NCBI RefSeq assembly: GCF_030730925.1 | Contig: NZ_JAVAMB010000007.1 | Span: forward strand, 124,001 to 188,000 | Source: Flavobacterium sp. DG2-3 | Lineage (GTDB): Bacteria > Bacteroidota > Bacteroidia > Flavobacteriales > Flavobacteriaceae | Direction: 5' to 3' | Length of the DNA: 64,000 nucleotides | Part shown: positions 34,961 to 43,649 of the stretch, in pieces | Layout of the letters: every line of letters begins with the position of its first letter | How positions within the stretch are numbered: position 1 is the stretch's first letter | The notes under the pieces: generated by a model | What the model was told of the DNA's origin: nothing | Database searches by the model: none | What the model saw: only the letters and a program-made list of their open reading frames with translations | Made by a program: the position numbers and the translations under genes

Positions 34961-35347
34961 ATGCATAGAGAAAAAAGCCAGACAGCCCTTGATATGGGCC
35001 GCACCATGAAGAATCTTATCGAAGAATATTACAGCTGCGAAAAAACTGCGCCTCAGGGCATCCCCTCGGCAAGCTATTTTGCAGAAAAGCTTGGCATGGA
35101 TTATGAATATTTTGAAGACCTGATCTTTAAGCAGAACGGCTTATCCGCAGAAGGCTTCATATCTTTAGAGCTTGCCCGCAGGGCCAGATTAAAACTTTTT
35201 GACACTTCAAGATCCATTGCTTTTACCGCCTCCGAACTGGGCTTTAAAAGCACAAGCGGGTTTGAGCGTTTCTTCAAGAGACAGACCGGATTCACGCCCT
35301 TTAAGTACAGGGAAATAATAAAAAAGAATTTTACAGGAAGGCGCTGA
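34961..35347 (+). CDS. stand-alone AraC-type HTH protein
   Basis: 128 residues, essentially only a DNA-binding domain. Residues about 15-120 contain two HTH units (IPSASYFAEKLGMDYEYFEDLIFKQNGLSAEGFISLELARRARLKLF, then FTASELGFKSTSGFERFFKRQTGFTPFKYREII). No sensing domain, so regulation must come from its own expression level or a partner. It lies in the GC-richer block downstream of ligD. The next 420 nt (35348-35768) show no convincing gene. Confidence 0.8.
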   Translation: MHREKSQTALDMGRTMKNLIEEYYSCEKTAPQGIPSASYFAEKLGMDYEYFEDLIFKQNGLSAEGFISLELARRARLKLFDTSRSIAFTASELGFKSTSGFERFFKRQTGFTPFKYREIIKKNFTGRR

Positions 35348-35768
35348 AAAATCAGCCCTGCATTTCAGTCAATAAATCCCAGTCCTGCTCTTTAATTTCA
35401 CTATAATCATGGCTGCCGGCTTTAAATAGCATACCCTGACCGGGAAAACAGGGCTAAAGAGCTGCGGGCAAAGGCTTCTTCCTGCTGCTGCAGAAAGCAT
35501 TAATTCAGTAAAAAAGATCCATCTAATTGCGTAAATTTGCACATCTTGTAAAAAAACCAGACGGATTGTTTTTTTCCACAGACCCGATGCCAGACCCGTA
35601 TAATGGAGACCATGCTGCTGCTTTGTTATCTGGATCTTGTCTCTTTAAATGAGCTTACAGACTAGAGCAGCCTTAATAAACCAGACAGAAATTATTCCTA
35701 GGCATCGGGCAGGTTTCTATATATTCTGGGGCGCTTTTATAAATTAACTTTCAAATAAGGAAAGATTT

Positions 35769-35960
35769 TTACAGGTCTTTTTTATTCCACTCCCGGGTCA
35801 GGACATCATAAAGCAGTTCTTTTAGCCTCTGGAACGAGCTGGGCTTCACAGCATAAATATCAGCTCCCAAAGCATAGCAGATCTTGATGTTTTCTGGCGT
35901 GCTGCTGGTGGAGAGCATGACCACTCTCCATCCTTGGAGAACCCCACCTGCATTTCTTAA
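35769..35960 (-). pseudogene. C-terminal fragment of a response regulator
   Basis: WRVVMLSTSSTPENIKICYALGADIYAVKPSSFQRLKELL corresponds to the last 60 residues of a receiver domain and is closely similar to residues about 90-140 of the intact regulator at 36312-36770 (VIMLSTSRNPENIELSYALGADLYAVKPATFQELKKLL). The acidic pocket and phospho-acceptor Asp are missing. No upstream part is found in any frame to 36256. A truncated tandem duplicate. Confidence 0.8.
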
Positions 35961-36311
35961 CTGGAATTCCATGCTAAGTTAGCACATGCGGCTGCCGGAA
36001 AGAACAAAATGAAGAAGTCTGAATAAAAAAAGCAGCAGACAGCAACTGGCTGGCATCCCACAGCGGGCACCCGAAACGCGCCTGCCTTTTCGAGGATAAA
36101 AAATTTTACCGGAAAAGGACGATCACAGGGCTGTAAAAACCCCCTCGGGACCTTCATGAGATTCTTCTTGTGCAGAAAATGGAAAAATGGCCCGCGCAGC
36201 ACCGCAGGGATAAAATAAACGGACAGCGTCCCGAACCCGGCACCATTTACATACAATTAAACAGCCCGCATCTGAACTGCGGTGCTGTCTTCTGTAAGGA
36301 TCCCAGCCTTT

Positions 36312-36770
36312 TCAGGTAAGAATGAACCCTTTCTTATCTCTTGCAAATGCGCTCCAGTCGATCATAAAAACAGCCCACAGCAGCTTTTTAAGCTCCTGAA
36401 ACGTGGCGGGCTTCACGGCATAGAGATCCGCCCCCAGCGCGTAGGAAAGCTCAATGTTTTCAGGATTCCTGCTTGTGGAGAGCATAATTACCTTAAGGCA
36501 GCCAAAAGGCCCCTCTGCGCCTTTTATCTGCCTTAGGCATTCAAACCCGTTTTTTCCGGGCATGTTGATATCTAAAAACAGCAGCTCGGGCATCTGCGCC
36601 CCGCTCCCCGAAAGGCACTGCAGAAGCTGCCCTCCGTCGGCGGCCTGTCCAACGGTAATATTCAGATCAAGCTCATCCACTGCATCGAGAAAGAGCAGCC
36701 TGTCATCCTCGTCGTCATCGGCATGGAAAATAAACTTATGGAAATTCTGGGGCTCAGACATCGTTTTCAA
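36312..36770 (-). CDS. single-domain response regulator
   Basis: 152 residues, a complete receiver domain without output domain (Rcp1-like). Acidic pocket HADDDEDDRLLF (about 17-28), phospho-acceptor Asp in LLFLDINMPGKNG (about 66), Thr/Ser in VIMLSTS and Lys in YAVKPATF. It probably relays phosphate from one of the two PAS histidine kinases encoded within 10 kb on the same strand (38632, 44144), which carry the same family of H-box. A truncated paralogue lies just downstream. Confidence 0.92.
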   Translation of the reverse strand: MKTMSEPQNFHKFIFHADDDEDDRLLFLDAVDELDLNITVGQAADGGQLLQCLSGSGAQMPELLFLDINMPGKNGFECLRQIKGAEGPFGCLKVIMLSTSRNPENIELSYALGADLYAVKPATFQELKKLLWAVFMIDWSAFARDKKGFILT

Positions 36771-37070
36771 ATTTAGGGCAGTTCAATTAAGGGCAAATGA
36801 ATCTGCAAAAGTTATACTAAAAAATTAATACAATCCTTGTAATGGGTAAACGATAGAAATATGTCCGCATGCGGCTGGTGAACTGCAAATATAGGGCTAA
36901 TTTTTCAGAAAATCGCTGCAAATGATGCAAATCTGCAGAGCCTGCCAAAATCCAGCGTATGGCGCCTTTGAATGCAGGAACAGTTAACCTGCGGGTCCAG
37001 CGGCAGTAAAAATTACATTTTTCCCCTGCCATAGTATGCCGCTATTGCCGCAAAACTTTCTTCCAAAATT

Positions 37071-37176
37071 TTAGCCCCGATTGCTTCGCCAGTTCGCTTC
37101 GCTCGTGTGCAGTGGAAATACTATGCGCCGGGCGTTCCGGCGCATAGATTGCAACGGATAGCGGGAAAAAGCTCCT
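37071..37176 (+). repeat. structured intergenic repeat, copy B, with inserted cassette
   Basis: Order: TTTTAGCCCCGATTGC, a 26-nt cassette beginning TTCGCCAGTTCGCTTCGCTC and ending GTGTGC, AGTGGAAATA, hairpin CTATGCGCCGG/CCGGCGCATAG, then ATTGCAACGGATAGCGGGA and AGCTCCT. The same scaffold as copy A, but with the cassette in a different position. The surrounding 36771-37346 has no gene. Confidence 0.65.
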
Positions 37177-37346
37177 AAAAACACACAGTCAAATCCCAAA
37201 CCCCGGCCTAGTCCCCTTGAAGAGAGACCGCATCTTCAATATGCTCCGCACTAATAAAGGCGGCAATATGCTGCCGGGCATCATTTCTCTTTTCTGCACC
37301 AGTCTCAAATGCATTGATGTCAAACTTGGACCATTAAAAGTTTGCC

Positions 37347-38067
37347 ATGGCCATATCAGAAATAGTAGAACAAGCCTCTCACAGGTATTTGCCCCTTCCT
37401 GAAAGAAAATGGAAATATTTCCAGCAGTGGGACGATACCTTTTTTTTGCATTGGAGCGTTAAGCCAGAACTCATATCGGAACTGCTTCCGACAGGTTTGG
37501 TGCTGGACACTTTTCAAGACAAAGCTTGGATATCACTGGTGGCTTTTGATGTTCATAAAATGAGAATGCATTATATCCCTCGTATTCCCTACATATCCAA
37601 TTTTAAGGAAATAAATGTTCGGACCTATGTGCTGAATAATGGAATCAAAGGTATTTACATGCTTTCCATAGAAACTAACAAAATTATTGAAGTTTTACTC
37701 ACCCGAACATTTTTAGAATTGCCCTATAGGAAGTCCTACATCAAAAAATCCATAAATACTTTATTTTCTTCGAATGGCGTGAAGAATTACAAGCTTTTAT
37801 TCAGCTATAAAAAAATAGGAATTCCAATTATAAAAACGCCGCTGGATTACTGGTTAAACAGAACGACATTGCTTGTACAATGCCACCGGAAATAAACTTT
37901 TCCGCCATGACATACATCATAAAGAATGGAATCTAGAAGAAATTGACATTCCTATTACTGAAATAAATTATAATTTCAACAGCATTTCTTTAAATAAACA
38001 TCCAGAAAAGCTTCATTATTGCCAATCTATCGATGTTCTTTTATGGAGCAGGAAAAGAATTTTATAA
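37347..38067 (+). pseudogene. DUF2071 (YqjF-like) gene with one frameshift
   Basis: Frame 1 from ATG 37347 gives the family start (QWDDTFFLHWSVKPELISELLPTGLVLDTFQDKAWISLVAFDVHKMR, then INVRTYV) and runs to residue about 170. An extra A near 37855 (GGTTAAACAGAACG) throws the frame. The homologous frame continues as ERHCLYNATGNKLFRHDIHH and then EWNLEEIDIPITEINYNFNSI to 38067. Removing one A gives a normal protein of about 240 residues. DUF2071 proteins resemble acetoacetate decarboxylase folds; function unknown. Confidence 0.85.
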
Positions 38068-38349
38068 ATTAGAAATTACGGATTGTAGAGAGCTCTTCCT
38101 TGTTTCGTCTATCTGATTGCATTTTAAGGAATCTGAATTCTGTAATGAATAGCGGGCAATGTATAAAGACGGAATTTAATGAACTGCAATACTGTTATGT
38201 AAAATACTCTGCCAAAAGAAAATTCCCCGTAAATACGGCTTTGCGTAAAGGCTACTGCAGATCATGGGTAATAATTTTGAATATTTCCTGCTGCTGCCCT
38301 TCCATTGATTTTAGCTTGTTGGAGCTCCAGCTCTCTCCGATGTTCGGGA

Positions 38350-38580
38350 TCAATAAGTCGTCTGGTTTAGGAATTTTTGAATCAATTCAATTGCCCCTTG
38401 CGGATGGCTCATATGCGGGCAGTGTTCAGTAGCATTCATTTTCTCAAATGTGCTTCCCTTTATTTTTCCGTGGATGTAATGCCCGACTTCTTCCGGGGCA
38501 ATGCGCGGGCACTGCAGCCGCGACATTGTTAAATTGGAAAGGTCTTCCCTGCTGCCAATAAAAAACGCATTTTTACAGTC
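38350..38580 (-). pseudogene. C-terminal relic of an RsbQ-like alpha/beta hydrolase
   Basis: The minus strand reads DCKNAFFIGSREDLSNLTM, then IAPEEVGHYIHGKIKGSTFEKMNATEHCPHMSHPQGAIELIQKFL and a TGA at 38350. The catalytic-His region (normally ATGHCPHMS) and the last helices are those of RsbQ-type hydrolases, with Glu in place of the Gly before His. The N-terminal two thirds, including the nucleophile, are missing. It sits 50 nt after the stressosome operon's histidine kinase. RsbQ works with RsbP in Bacillus energy-stress signalling, so the association is meaningful. Confidence 0.7.
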
Positions 38581-38631
38581 TTCTCTCTGCCTGTTATTTT
38601 CGCCGGCATATCCAGCGCATAAATAGCGCTT

Positions 38632-40269
38632 TCAGGCCGCAAGAATTGGCAGATAGATCCAAAAAACTGTTCCTTTTCCCGGCATGCTTGTAAAATTGAT
38701 AGTCCCGTTATGATTCTCGACAATGCGCTTGCATAAGGCCAGCCCTATGCCATTGCCGCTGTACTGGCCCTTTTGGTGCAGACGCTGGAACATATCAAAG
38801 ATTCGGGCAGAATACTCGCTGTCCATTCCAATTCCATTATCTTCAATTGAAATTAGATAAAAATCACCGCAAGGGGCTGCAGGATCAAAGGCAGTGTCGC
38901 TTTTATCTGAAATTATACGGCTGGAAATGTTCACTTCGGGCTTGAGCGCATTAAATTTCAGCGCATTATTTATCAGATTGTAAAACAGCTGGCGCAGCTG
39001 GGTTTCAATCCCGGTAACAACCGGAAGCCCATTTAAGTTTACAACGGCTTTTTTTTCTTCAATAATCAGACTCAGGTCCTCTAGAGCTTGAGCTGCAACA
39101 TCATTAAGATCGGCCTCTTTAATAAATTTATCATGATTGTTTACACGGGAATAATTAAGAACATCTGAAATCAAATTTGATAGCCTGCCGGCCGCCAGCG
39201 TAATTTTATCAAAATAATAAAGCGTTTTCTGCCCTTCGGTTAAATGTTCTGCCGCCCTTGAGATCATGATCATGATTTTTCGAAGCGGCTCCTGCAGATC
39301 GTGGCTTGTTATAAAAGCGAACTGTTCCAGCTCCTTATTTTTAAATTTAAGTTTTGAGTTTGCGCTTTGCAGTTCAAGCTGCATCTTTCGAAGCTCCGAA
39401 TTATCCTTTAAAGCTTCAACAATCATTTTCTGGGCATTGTTATTTATAAAATAGATAAGCCAGCTCTTAAAAGAGCCGTCTTCCGACTTATTCGGCATAA
39501 TGGAAACATTATGCCAGATATAAATGCCATCTTTTTTAATTCGGATTTCAGCAGAAAAATCTCTTCTGTTTTTTTTAACATTCTTCCATCCTTCCAATAT
39601 CGGATGCACATCATCATGATGTATAAATGCCCCAAGGTTTTTTTTGTCAAAAATGGCTAGGGGGGTTTTCAGATAAGCTTTGAATGCATGGTTTGATAAC
39701 AGAACAGTGCTTCTGTCGTTGACAATGCAGATCAAAACGGGAATTGTATCCACGAGATTTCTGTATTGGTTTTCACTTTCGCCCAGCTTTTCTGAAAGTG
39801 CTGCAAGCTCGATATTTTTTTTTCTGATTTCATCATAAGCCGAAATCGGCGGCTCATATTTAAAGTAATCTGCCAGAGCATTTATTTTTGCATCTGAAAG
39901 AAGCCCCGGCGAAGAAACCTGATGGCTTAATATGGTTTTTGACTGGCCGCCGGCATAACTGTATCCTATGCTGCCTGATAATTTATCAGCATATTTGTAA
40001 GCTTCTGGATTGCATCCCCTGAGATCAACCTGATCGGTAAGCACCGCCTGTATTTCTTTGCGGCCTGCTTTGATGGTATTGATTCCCAAAACAAGCACAG
40101 AATTTTTTCCGCTGGCAATTGAGCATCTTGCCACTTCTGAAACTGCAGTGGAAAACCGGGTCTGCGACGCTATGGGCAGGCCGCACATTTCAGCAATTTT
40201 CATTGAACGCTTATGAGCCAGTATGAGGTCCATTTCATTGTCAAGACTAATTTTTACAATTTCCTCCAT
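38632..40269 (-). CDS. histidine kinase with RsbT-like N-terminus and PAS domain
   Basis: 545 residues. Residues about 1-125 resemble RsbT/RsbW GHKL ATPases (VKISLDNEMDLILAHKRSMKIAEMCGL, N-box TAVSEVARCSI at 41-51), but the G-boxes are weak. Residues about 168-285 are a PAS domain (YRNLVDTIPVLICIVNDRSTVLLSNHAFKAYL), followed by a coiled coil and an H-box with His323 in FITSHDLQEPLRK. The catalytic HATPase ends the protein (FYNLINNALKFN, IEDNGIGMD, GNGIGLALCKRIVENHNGTI). Last gene of the rsb operon, 6 nt after the SpoIIE phosphatase gene. It could accept a stressosome signal through its RsbT-like part and pass it to a response regulator such as 36312. Confidence 0.88.
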   Translation of the reverse strand: MEEIVKISLDNEMDLILAHKRSMKIAEMCGLPIASQTRFSTAVSEVARCSIASGKNSVLVLGINTIKAGRKEIQAVLTDQVDLRGCNPEAYKYADKLSGSIGYSYAGGQSKTILSHQVSSPGLLSDAKINALADYFKYEPPISAYDEIRKKNIELAALSEKLGESENQYRNLVDTIPVLICIVNDRSTVLLSNHAFKAYLKTPLAIFDKKNLGAFIHHDDVHPILEGWKNVKKNRRDFSAEIRIKKDGIYIWHNVSIMPNKSEDGSFKSWLIYFINNNAQKMIVEALKDNSELRKMQLELQSANSKLKFKNKELEQFAFITSHDLQEPLRKIMIMISRAAEHLTEGQKTLYYFDKITLAAGRLSNLISDVLNYSRVNNHDKFIKEADLNDVAAQALEDLSLIIEEKKAVVNLNGLPVVTGIETQLRQLFYNLINNALKFNALKPEVNISSRIISDKSDTAFDPAAPCGDFYLISIEDNGIGMDSEYSARIFDMFQRLHQKGQYSGNGIGLALCKRIVENHNGTINFTSMPGKGTVFWIYLPILAA

Positions 40270-40275
40270 AAAGCT

Positions 40276-41289
40276 TTAAATTATTTTTCCAACCAATATT
40301 GCGGCATCATCGGTTCCTCTCACATTATCCTTATACAAGGCCGAAGCTATAATTCCCGGACTCTGTTTAATTATGGAAGCCAGATCATTAAGATGCAGTC
40401 CCGTACGCAGTCCGTCACTGTGCATTATAATAATCTGATGTTTTTGATAAGGGTCGATGGTGCCCTTTATAGTCCGTGGAATATTATGGCCTATAATGCC
40501 ATTATATGGCGTATAGGTTTTGCTGTCGAGCCCGTTATAGATCCGCGTATTGATATTGCCTATGCCGCAGATATTCCAAGTTTGCGCCTCATAATCGGCA
40601 ATGGCAACAGTAGCTACAAGCCCCCTGCCTTTTTTAACGTGCTGATGAACATGGCGCAGCACTGCCGCAGGATCAGTTTCTGCGCATTGCTTAAAAGCTT
40701 TGACTGCCTGTTCAACTGCTTCGCGGGCCTTTACCCCATGGCCTAATCCGTCTCCAAAAAAAATCTGAAAGCCTTTTCTGGAATATTTGATATGGTATCC
40801 GTCTCCGCATACCCGTTCGCCCGGATAAGTTACACTGAGCCCTGCTATATCCAATCCTGCATTTGAGTTGGGGAATGCAGCATCGGCTTTATCGCAAATC
40901 TTAATGTATTGGACGGTTCCCCAGCCGCGTAAGGAATAGATCTGAAAATCATTGCTTAATCTTTTAATGGCGCCCATGCCCTGTCCCAATGTGCTGGAGG
41001 TGTAATAGCCGTCTTTCATTATTTTGGCAAGATTATCAATGCCACTTCCTTTATCAAGACAGTATATTTCTATCACATTGCAGCTTCCATTGTGATGCGC
41101 CCTGTAAAGCAGATCGCCCCCGCCAGCATATTTGATAAGATTAGAAGCGAGTTCTGCGATAATAATGTCAGTTTCCGCCGCCCTGTGCGGCTTGAAGCCT
41201 AACTGAAGCGCTAAGTTGTGTATCTCCCTTTTAATTAAAGCGATAAGACTCCTATCGTCAATTTTATAAACGCAAAAAGCACTATCCAT
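40276..41289 (-). CDS. RsbT-like ATPase fused to SpoIIE/RsbX-type phosphatase
   Basis: 337 residues. Residues about 1-135 form a GHKL anti-sigma-type ATPase domain (N-box IIIAELASNLIKYAGGG, DKGSGI, LGQGMGAIKRLS). Residues about 145-335 are a PP2C-like SpoIIE domain (VCGDGYHIKYSRKGFQIFFGDGLGHGVKAREA, with the metal Asp residues, and GTDDAAILVGKI at the end). In stressosomes RsbX dephosphorylates RsbR and RsbS and resets the complex; this protein fills that position. Its start overlaps the RsbT gene by 8 nt. Confidence 0.9.
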   Translation of the reverse strand: MDSAFCVYKIDDRSLIALIKREIHNLALQLGFKPHRAAETDIIIAELASNLIKYAGGGDLLYRAHHNGSCNVIEIYCLDKGSGIDNLAKIMKDGYYTSSTLGQGMGAIKRLSNDFQIYSLRGWGTVQYIKICDKADAAFPNSNAGLDIAGLSVTYPGERVCGDGYHIKYSRKGFQIFFGDGLGHGVKAREAVEQAVKAFKQCAETDPAAVLRHVHQHVKKGRGLVATVAIADYEAQTWNICGIGNINTRIYNGLDSKTYTPYNGIIGHNIPRTIKGTIDPYQKHQIIIMHSDGLRTGLHLNDLASIIKQSPGIIASALYKDNVRGTDDAAILVGKII

Positions 41290-41695
41290 TTTTCCATTTT
41301 ATTATAGTTACGGTTGTGCCGTTTCCCAATTCTGTCTGAATATCAAATTCATTCACCAGCCTTTTTGTGCCAGGAAGGCCAAGCCCCAAACTTTTTCCGG
41401 TGCTGTAGCCGTCCTGCATGGCCAGATTTATATCTTTTATCCCTGGCCCTTTATCAATAAAAACCACACGGACACCGAAATCCCGTCCATTGGTTACAGA
41501 TTCTATGATAACCCTTCCTCCTCCCCCATATTGAAGAAGATTGCGGACAAGCTCGCTTGTGGCAGTGATCAGTTTGGTCTGGTTTAAAATACCCATTCCA
41601 ATTTTTACGCCGTATTCCTTCACGAGGTTGCGCAACGGAACTACATCCTGCTCTTTTGCTATAAACAGTTCTTCTTTATCGGCTGCTGTCGTCAT
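41282..41695 (-). CDS. rsbT: RsbT-type serine kinase
   Basis: About 137 residues from the internal Met (MTTAADKEELFIAKEQDVVPL); the longer in-frame start at 41761 would overlap RsbS by 86 nt and adds a non-family sequence. GHKL motifs are complete: N-box ATSELVRNLLQYGGGG (about 45-60), G1 FIDKGPGIKD, G2 SLGLGLPGTKRL, then GNGTTVTI. It phosphorylates Ser/Thr of RsbS and RsbR STAS domains and is released as the stressosome output. It overlaps the RsbS gene by about 20 nt. Confidence 0.9.
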   Translation of the reverse strand: MTTAADKEELFIAKEQDVVPLRNLVKEYGVKIGMGILNQTKLITATSELVRNLLQYGGGGRVIIESVTNGRDFGVRVVFIDKGPGIKDINLAMQDGYSTGKSLGLGLPGTKRLVNEFDIQTELGNGTTVTIIKWKNG

Positions 41696-42074
41696 ATGCC
41701 TGCTCCTCCTTATCGCCATTGTACATTTTCGCGCGAAGCAAATCCATGCCTTTTTCAACATTTAGGGCGCTTATAACACCATTTAAAGACAGTCCAAGTT
41801 CAACAAGCGTAATAGCGACAGCGGGCTGCATGCCGACCACAACAGTCTGTGCGTCCATAATTTTTGACATTACGGCAATGTTTCCTAAAATTCTTCCCAT
41901 AAAGGAATCGATAATGGAAACCGCCGATATATCAATCAAAACGCCTTTTGAATTATTCTTTTTGATAGCATTTATTAAATCAGATTCAAGATTTTCAGCC
42001 AATTGGTCATACAGATCGACCTGTATGGTAACCAGCAGAAAATCTCCCATCTTGAGTATTGGAATTCTTTCCAT
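41676..42074 (-). CDS. rsbS: RsbS-type STAS protein, stressosome core
   Basis: 132 residues, a single STAS domain (IPILKMGDFLLVTIQVDLYDQLAENLESDL). The phosphorylatable Ser57 lies in DISAVSIIDSFMGRIL, equivalent to the Ser phosphorylated by RsbT in Bacillus RsbS. The acidic C-terminal tail (NGDKEEQAYDDSS) is longer than usual. It forms the core shell of the stressosome with RsbR and holds RsbT until phosphorylated. The next gene upstream, RsbR, ends 10 nt away. Confidence 0.93.
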   Translation of the reverse strand: MERIPILKMGDFLLVTIQVDLYDQLAENLESDLINAIKKNNSKGVLIDISAVSIIDSFMGRILGNIAVMSKIMDAQTVVVGMQPAVAITLVELGLSLNGVISALNVEKGMDLLRAKMYNGDKEEQAYDDSSR

Positions 42075-42084
42075 TTCAGTGATC

Positions 42085-42957
42085 TTAATTCGTAATTTTT
42101 CTTTTCACAACTGTGAGCTGAAGCATATCAAAGGCTGTTTGAAGTGCGCTTGCCAATGAAGCCTTAGTAATAATGCCCGTAAGATCAATTCCTAAATGAA
42201 CCACCGTCTGAGCAATTTCAGGGCGTATGCCGCTTATAATGCATTCTGCACCCATTAGCCGTGTTGCACTTACAGTTTTTATAAGATGCTGCGCTACCAG
42301 GGAATCTACTGCCGGCACGCCTGAAATGTCAAGTATGGCGATCGAACTTCCCGTATCCACAATCTGCTGCAATAAATTTTCCATTACCACCTGGGTTCTG
42401 GAACTGTCCAGCGTGCCAATGATAGGAAGCGCCACAATACCATCCCAGACGCGGATTACAGGAGTCGAAATCTCGCTGATCTCATCAATCTGCCTTGAAA
42501 TGACTTCTTCCCGCCCTTTCATACAGGATTCAAAAGTCAGTATTGCCATATTATCAAGAAGTTTGCTCAACTCTAAATTAGCGCTGTACAATTTTGAAGG
42601 ATCAGACTCCATTTCTGAAAGAATTTTAGAAGCCGCTTCCTTAAAAGCAATGAGGTATTGGGCATTTTCACGAGGCGAAAAACCGCGTCTGCCCCTCGAA
42701 CTTGAAATTCCGACCAGCAGATCGTAAACATTTTCGAATTCGTCTGAATCCGCATTTCCATTTGAATGCTTTAAAGCATCCAGCAGAAGGGAAACGAACT
42801 CCTTTGATTCTTCTTCTTCCGTTGAACCGTCAGTAGAACCGCTAGCTTGTAAAAGCTGGGACCATTCGGCCAATAATTTGTTTTGGTGCTCTTTCAAGCT
42901 TGCCAGGAGACTGTTCTGCATTTGCTGTGATATTTGGATTCCCGTAAATGTAGACAA
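42085..42957 (-). CDS. rsbR: RsbR-type stressosome sensor
   Basis: 290 residues. The N-terminal part (about 10-150) is a helical RsbRD_N-like sensor (LKEHQNKLLAEWSQLLQ, SPRENAQYLIAFKEAASKIL) without globin or PAS marks. A linker helix and the signature STPVIRVWDGIVALPIIGTLDSSR lead into the STAS domain. The two RsbT target sites are at Ser219 (GVPAVDSLVAQHL, Thr in Bacillus RsbRA) and Thr251 (IRPEIAQTVVHLGIDL). First gene of the five-gene minus-strand operon. It has only one RsbR paralogue here, so the stressosome shell may be simple or use RsbRs encoded elsewhere. Confidence 0.93.
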   Translation of the reverse strand: MSTFTGIQISQQMQNSLLASLKEHQNKLLAEWSQLLQASGSTDGSTEEEESKEFVSLLLDALKHSNGNADSDEFENVYDLLVGISSSRGRRGFSPRENAQYLIAFKEAASKILSEMESDPSKLYSANLELSKLLDNMAILTFESCMKGREEVISRQIDEISEISTPVIRVWDGIVALPIIGTLDSSRTQVVMENLLQQIVDTGSSIAILDISGVPAVDSLVAQHLIKTVSATRLMGAECIISGIRPEIAQTVVHLGIDLTGIITKASLASALQTAFDMLQLTVVKRKITN

Positions 42958-43439
42958 TTAAATCCATCAAATTACCGAATTCAGAAAATACGTGCAAAAT
43001 TATCCACCTTTAATCAATTTGCATGTGATAAATGGCAACCCGCAAAAGGAGAAAAATGCCCCAAACGCGAGAATGCCCGAAAATTGGCTGCGGAACACCC
43101 CCCTTTAAAAAGAACGGCAGTAAAAAATTAATTTTTAAAAATAATAAGGTGAATGCAGATACACCTGAAAACTACCCTTGGATGAGGAGAATTTCCAGAA
43201 CGAAAACTCGGTCAATAAAGGACAGCAGAAAGGTTCTTCCCGTATGATTCCCGATGAGGCGACCTGCTTTAGATTATTAATTCTGACAGAAATTACAAGG
43301 ATAACAAATCAATATCTTAGGGCTGCTTCAAAATTTACCCGGAACTATCGGACATCAGAGGCCGCTGCAGACAGATATCCGGATGCCAACTGTACGCCCA
43401 GCTTGTGGCTTTCCAATATCTGCTTTAAATTGCATGTTG

Positions 43440-43649
43440 TTACAATTCTCTATAGTATAATTTAAACTGCCCGTTGGAAGAATAAGCTTGAACCATTCCG
43501 TCATCAAAATCTCTGGTGAGATAATCCTTAAAGTATCTGTCGAAATCTTCGAGCACCTGCGGCACTATGAAAATTCTCATTGTGCCACCCCTCAAAGTGG
43601 TAAAGTCTGGATAGTTAGCTTTATTCTTTTTCGCAATTTCATACGTCAT
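43440..43649 (-). CDS. hypothetical small protein
   Basis: 69 residues (MTYEIAKKNKANYPDFTTLRG, then IFIVPQVLEDFDRYFKDYLTRDFDDGMVQAYSSNGQFKLYY). Charged, soluble, no recognised motif; amino-acid use looks coding. It stands alone between the rsb operon and an MFS relic. The neighbouring stretch 42958-43439 has only poorly supported plus-strand frames. Confidence 0.45.
   Translation of the reverse strand: MTYEIAKKNKANYPDFTTLRGGTMRIFIVPQVLEDFDRYFKDYLTRDFDDGMVQAYSSNGQFKLYYREL

Noticed and set aside
35957..36256. 99-codon minus-strand frame upstream of the truncated response regulator
   Set aside because: It does not encode the missing receiver-domain part and resembles no family.
38100..38432. 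110-codon plus-strand frame
   Set aside because: It lies antisense to the RsbQ-like relic, whose reading on the minus strand has clear family motifs.
42958..43439. Several overlapping plus-strand frames of 65-95 codons
   Set aside because: They overlap each other in different frames, have atypical composition and no homology that I recognise.
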